Assembly: GCF_016772315.1 (NCBI RefSeq)
Contig: NZ_CP053482.1
Coordinates: 1,240,001 to 1,304,000, forward strand
Direction of reading: 5' to 3'
DNA from: Thiothrix subterranea
Lineage (GTDB): Bacteria > Pseudomonadota > Gammaproteobacteria > Thiotrichales > Thiotrichaceae
Length of the DNA: 64,000 nucleotides
Of this stretch, positions 61,449 through 64,000 are shown in pieces. A program made the position numbers and the translations under genes. Every line of letters starts with the position of its first letter. The first letter of the stretch is position 1. The notes below the pieces were generated by a model. It was not told the DNA's origin, did not search any database, and saw only the letters and a list, made by a program, of their open reading frames with translations.

Positions 61449-62508
61449 GACATTATTCCAAAATCTCAACTTATTGATGGTTAAATGAATTTAGTAGTTT
61501 TTGATTCGCATGGCAGTGCGTAAATTGTGCAAACCACAAGCGATTTCCATCACTAAATCATCAAAATCTTCCACGTAGTTGCGGAAAATATCTTTGACGC
61601 ACCGACACCGTTTGATACCGCTGTTCACATGTTCAATGACCACCCGAATGCTAGAAATGGCACGATTATGCGCTTTATCCTTATCACTCAAGGGTTTACC
61701 TCGTGGCTTTTTCTTGGGTTGGTGGACAACTGCCCCGTCACCCGAATTATGCCCCAGATAGCCCAAATCCCGGTAAATCTCATACCCTTCTGGCACTTTC
61801 ACGCCTTCCTCATCCGCGATACGTTTGTCATGGTCTTTGCCGCGTCGTGTTTCTCCCAAGTATTTGATTTCACGATCTTCTAAGCCTGCTATTATGTTAT
61901 TCTTCACCGAATGGAATTTTTTTTCCACTGTAGTATTCCTCCTGAACCCCAAAGTCAGTCGGACGTTGGATACGGCGTTCTGTCGCATCCAAGCCCAGCG
62001 CTTGCGGCATTTCATGCGAAAGGCGTTCCAATACCTCTTCGGGGAGTCTGGCCGGGGAATGTCCCATGCTTTTTAAGCTCGACTGCAAAACGGGACACAG
62101 GCGATGTATCCACCGATTGGCTAACCCTTGGGACATATTGAAGGAGTAGCCCAACACTTCTTGCAGTGGGTAAGTCTTCAAATAATACAGAATAAAGAAC
62201 AACTTATCTTCGATCGTTGTCAGGTTGCCGGGGCGACCTCGCTTCGTTTCACTCTCATGACCATCAACAATCAACTGCGCCGTGTATGCCCGTTGAAAAT
62301 GGGGCAACAGTTTGGTGAATTCACCCAGATCTATGCCTGTCATGGCGCGGAAGGTTTTGCTCTTGCCTTTGAGCGCATGGTAGCTGTACTCTGTCATGGG
62401 TGTTCCGTTCCCTTGGTGAAAATGATGATCATAGGTTGTAGCGCATTCCCGTTGATTTTTCACATGATTTGTTGACTAGGGACAAGTGCGAGATTTTGGA
62501 ATAATGTC
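61449..62508 (-). mobile_element. IS5-family-like element, 1060 bp
   Basis: Nineteen-base perfect terminal repeats (GACATTATTCCAAAATCTC at 61449-61467 and its complement at 62490-62508) flanked by TATTA at 61444-61448 and 62509-62513. The duplication could be as short as TA. It carries one transposase read in two frames. Confidence 0.87.
61491..62397 (-). CDS. IS5-like transposase in two frames
   Basis: The first frame (62397 to about 61897) holds the N-terminal region and Q-A-L-G-L-D-A-T-E-R, with the first catalytic D. It then runs into A8 at about 61918 and stops shortly after with G-E-E. The second frame resumes at the same run with F-H-S-V-K-N-N and continues to 61491, carrying the Y-R-D-L-G-Y region and S-S-I-R-V-V-I-E-H-V-N (E). 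A one-base loss or slip at A8 joins Y-Y-S-G-K-K to F-H-S-V, matching IS5 proteins. Either transcriptional slippage or a real mutation is possible. Confidence 0.8.
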
Positions 62509-62971
62509 TATTATATGCAATTTGCAGGCGATAGATGTCAGGCGGGAAAGGATATGGCTAATGCGGAGTGGGGAGATTGCATGTTTTCCGCACAAGAATA
62601 TAGTGTAAAAGAGTTGGAACAAACTTTTAAAGACATATTGCAACACATTGATTCTATCAATCTCGAAGAACTTGGTTTGTCATCAACGACAACTAAACAG
62701 TCTTGGAAAGATATGCTAAAAAAATCACAAAGCTATTGGGAAAAATATCGTGATCTGGAATGTAACGAGGCAGAGGTTATTATGATGGGATCGGCCATGG
62801 GGGCAGGAAATGCTTCGATGGGATGTCACATGGAAAAAAACTTCTATCGGATAAAAGAGCTGCGTAGCTCTTCTGGAATGGATGATCCTCAGTAAATTGT
62901 ACCTGCTGCATCAGCGTTGACACTCGTACCCCAGCAAATTTACTTGCGGGGTACATTGAACAGATAGGATT

Positions 62972-63154
62972 ATGAACACACCATCCCAAGACACCCAACA
63001 AATGCTGGATGTGATGCGTAAAGCCGTCGAGAAAGCCCTAGACCGCAAAAAACGCCTCGGTCAATACGCCGTCATTTGGTAAGATGGTCAACCCGTGCTA
63101 GTCGGAGAAGATGCGCCCAACCAGCATCCCAAACCAGAAACCCAGCCACACTAA
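62972..63154 (+). pseudogene. Short gene interrupted by an in-frame TAA
   Basis: An open frame with ATG at 62972 gives 36 residues ending Q-Y-A-V-I-W, then TAA at 63080, then continues in the same frame as D-G-Q-P-V-L-V-G-E-D to TAA at 63152. The read-through sequence is smooth, so the first stop is probably a nonsense change. No family is named. Confidence 0.6.
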
Positions 63155-63166
63155 CAACACATCCAC

Positions 63167-63535
63167 TCAATCATTGCGCAATGTGACAGTTTCACGCACA
63201 AACAGCAAAAATTCACGCACTGCCATCTCAGGATCATCGCTGATATAACTGGCAGTCACATTACCTTCCGAACCATCATGGTAATGCTTGGGGAAAGTGC
63301 TGACTGACTGCCATTTCAGGTGAGGCGCGTTGTCATGACGATAAACCGTGTTATCCAACGCCCGTCGCTCCCAATGGTAGCTGTAGCGTCCATTCAGTTT
63401 CAGCGACAGCCATACATCCATGAAACTGCCATCATTCAAAAAGATACGCAGCTCGTTGACTTCGCCAAGTACGGTGCTGCTGATGATGTCGGGAAATTCG
63501 CGCTCTACGATGCCTTGTAAAAGCTGCATATTCAT
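63167..63535 (-). CDS. TumE-family toxin-like protein (DUF6516)
   Basis: A 122-residue protein with DUF6516/TumE features: F-L-N-D-G-S-F-M-D-V-W-L-S, Y-S-Y-H-W-E-R-R and P-H-H/F-P-K-H-Y-H-D-G-S. The antitoxin-like gene upstream overlaps it by four bases (ATGA). TumE-type proteins are predicted toxins; activity is not shown. Confidence 0.8.
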   Translation of the reverse strand: MNMQLLQGIVEREFPDIISSTVLGEVNELRIFLNDGSFMDVWLSLKLNGRYSYHWERRALDNTVYRHDNAPHLKWQSVSTFPKHYHDGSEGNVTASYISDDPEMAVREFLLFVRETVTLRND

Positions 63536-63825
63536 TGGAGAGTCCGCAGTAACTTGCTCAGTTCATCACGCTGGAATTCCAAGCGGTCTAGCCGTTGCAG
63601 ATCGCGCCAAGAATCAGCCTCTTCCAACGTGCCGTCCTGATACCGCGCTTCCATATCCTCGACGCTGGATACCCCGTAACGTAGGTGCAAAATAAACACT
63701 TCCGCGTTCAATCCGCGCAGTTGTTGCTCCAAAAAGCTACGCAGGCTTTCCCGCATCAGGGTGGATTCAGAAATGTGCAAACGGGTAGCAACATTGCTCA
63801 GAACAGTTTGATCTTGTAGCTGCAT
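63532..63825 (-). CDS. TumA-like antitoxin
   Basis: A 97-residue helical protein: helix-turn-helix-like H-I-S-E-S-T-L-M-R-E-S-L-R near residue 18, then E-V-F-I-L-H-L-R-Y-G-V-S-S-V-E-D-M-E-A. It lies directly before and overlaps the TumE-like gene, the antitoxin-first order common in TA operons. Confidence 0.72.
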   Translation of the reverse strand: MQLQDQTVLSNVATRLHISESTLMRESLRSFLEQQLRGLNAEVFILHLRYGVSSVEDMEARYQDGTLEEADSWRDLQRLDRLEFQRDELSKLLRTLQ

Positions 63826-63922
63826 GTCGTGTTACCTCTTCAATACCAGAATGCTTCAATTGTATAGGACACACTCCTGAACATCCCGCATAATTAGCGT
63901 TTTCCGCACTCTGGAGCATTGG

Positions 63923-64000
63923 ATGGCACAGTACATTTACACCATGAACGGTGTCGGCAAGGTCGTCCCGCCGAACCGTTACATTCTCAAAGACATTTAC
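63923..64000 (+). CDS. ettA: Energy-dependent translational throttle protein EttA, N-terminus (cut by window end)
   Basis: The first 26 codons match EttA closely: Y-I-Y-T-M-N-G-V-G-K-V-V-P-P-N-R-Y-I-L-K. EttA is an ABC-F ATPase that binds the ribosomal E site and slows the first elongation step when ATP is low. GGAGC precedes the ATG by 7-8 bases. The rest, including both ATPase domains, lies beyond the window. Confidence 0.9.
   Translation, partial: MAQYIYTMNGVGKVVPPNRYILKDIY

Larger units (their letters stand above)
61330..62895 (+). pseudogene. LprI-like (DUF1311) exported protein gene split by IS5-like element
   Basis: GAGGAG precedes ATG at 61330; the first 39 residues have a lysine start and hydrophobic core (K-L-K-T-V-C-S-S-L-L-F-A-S-I-C-F), a signal peptide ending A-F-A. 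The second half resumes after the element at 62514 and continues in the same frame (M-Q-F-A-G-D-R-C) to 62895. It has paired cysteines, W-E-K-Y-R-D-L-E-C and M-G-C-H, then R-I-K-E-L-R, matching the LprI/DUF1311 form. Removing the element with a 2- or 5-base target repeat restores the frame. Confidence 0.78.

Noticed and set aside
1-64000. tRNA, rRNA and riboswitch genes
   Set aside because: Looked for cloverleaf-type and conserved rRNA sequence by eye and found none that could be supported.

Overview
This window looks like chromosomal DNA of a filamentous sulfur-bacterium type gammaproteobacterium (Thiothrix or another Thiotrichales). That placement is an inference from protein flavour: a class III polyhydroxyalkanoate (PHA) synthase, Ppc, ErpA, RecC, WbaP, EttA, many dispersed palindromes, Uma2 genes and toxin-antitoxin pairs. 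No rRNA or tRNA gene was recognised, so the assignment is tentative.

Layout. 1-9.4 kb is accessory: a DUF4258/DUF2283 pair, a large 2OG-Fe(II) oxygenase, a restriction-modification cassette with a small ribbon-helix-helix protein, a YqaA-like membrane protein, and an ATP-grasp gene split by a 1108-bp insertion sequence with a clear target duplication. 9.4-14.3 kb is a full PHA module (phaC and phaE divergent from phaA and phaB, then phaR); its phasin lies at 31.3 kb. 14.3-29.6 kb is a type III-like CRISPR region: cas6 (start overlapping the phaR stop), three arrays sharing one 36-bp repeat, leader and downstream palindrome, csx16, a CARF-HEPN protein, a membrane-anchored SAVED-like protein, and a compact cas2-cas1-cas1-like-cas2 operon. 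No cas10, csm or cmr gene is present, so the interference complex must be encoded elsewhere or be missing. Between the arrays lie decayed genes: a HEPN fragment, an AAA ATPase with its middle deleted, and a PIN toxin split by a TnpB element.

29.7-45.1 kb is mostly housekeeping: DUF2130 protein, phasin, ppc, an AlbA_2 protein, erpA, bactofilin, argC, a TlpA-like thioredoxin, a HemJ-like protein, rppH, a HAD phosphatase and recC. 45.2-58.6 kb is a surface polysaccharide locus: two GT4 transferases, an acyltransferase, a 1398-residue methyltransferase/WbsX/GT4/GT2 protein, an ABC exporter (wzm/wzt), a GT2, the initiating transferase WbaP and a phosphomannomutase. 58.6-64 kb has a hybrid histidine kinase, an LprI-family gene split by an IS5-like element, a TumE/TumA-like pair and the start of ettA.

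How it fits together. In the CRISPR region, Cas6 would cut transcripts of the three arrays. The CARF-HEPN and SAVED proteins would respond to cyclic oligoadenylate made by a Cas10 outside the window, and Csx16 may switch that signal off. The two Cas1/Cas2 sets would handle spacer uptake. In the PHA region PhaA and PhaB make (R)-3-hydroxybutyryl-CoA, PhaC/PhaE polymerise it, phasin coats granules and PhaR probably represses, perhaps through a shared sequence seen upstream of phaE, phaR and the phasin gene.
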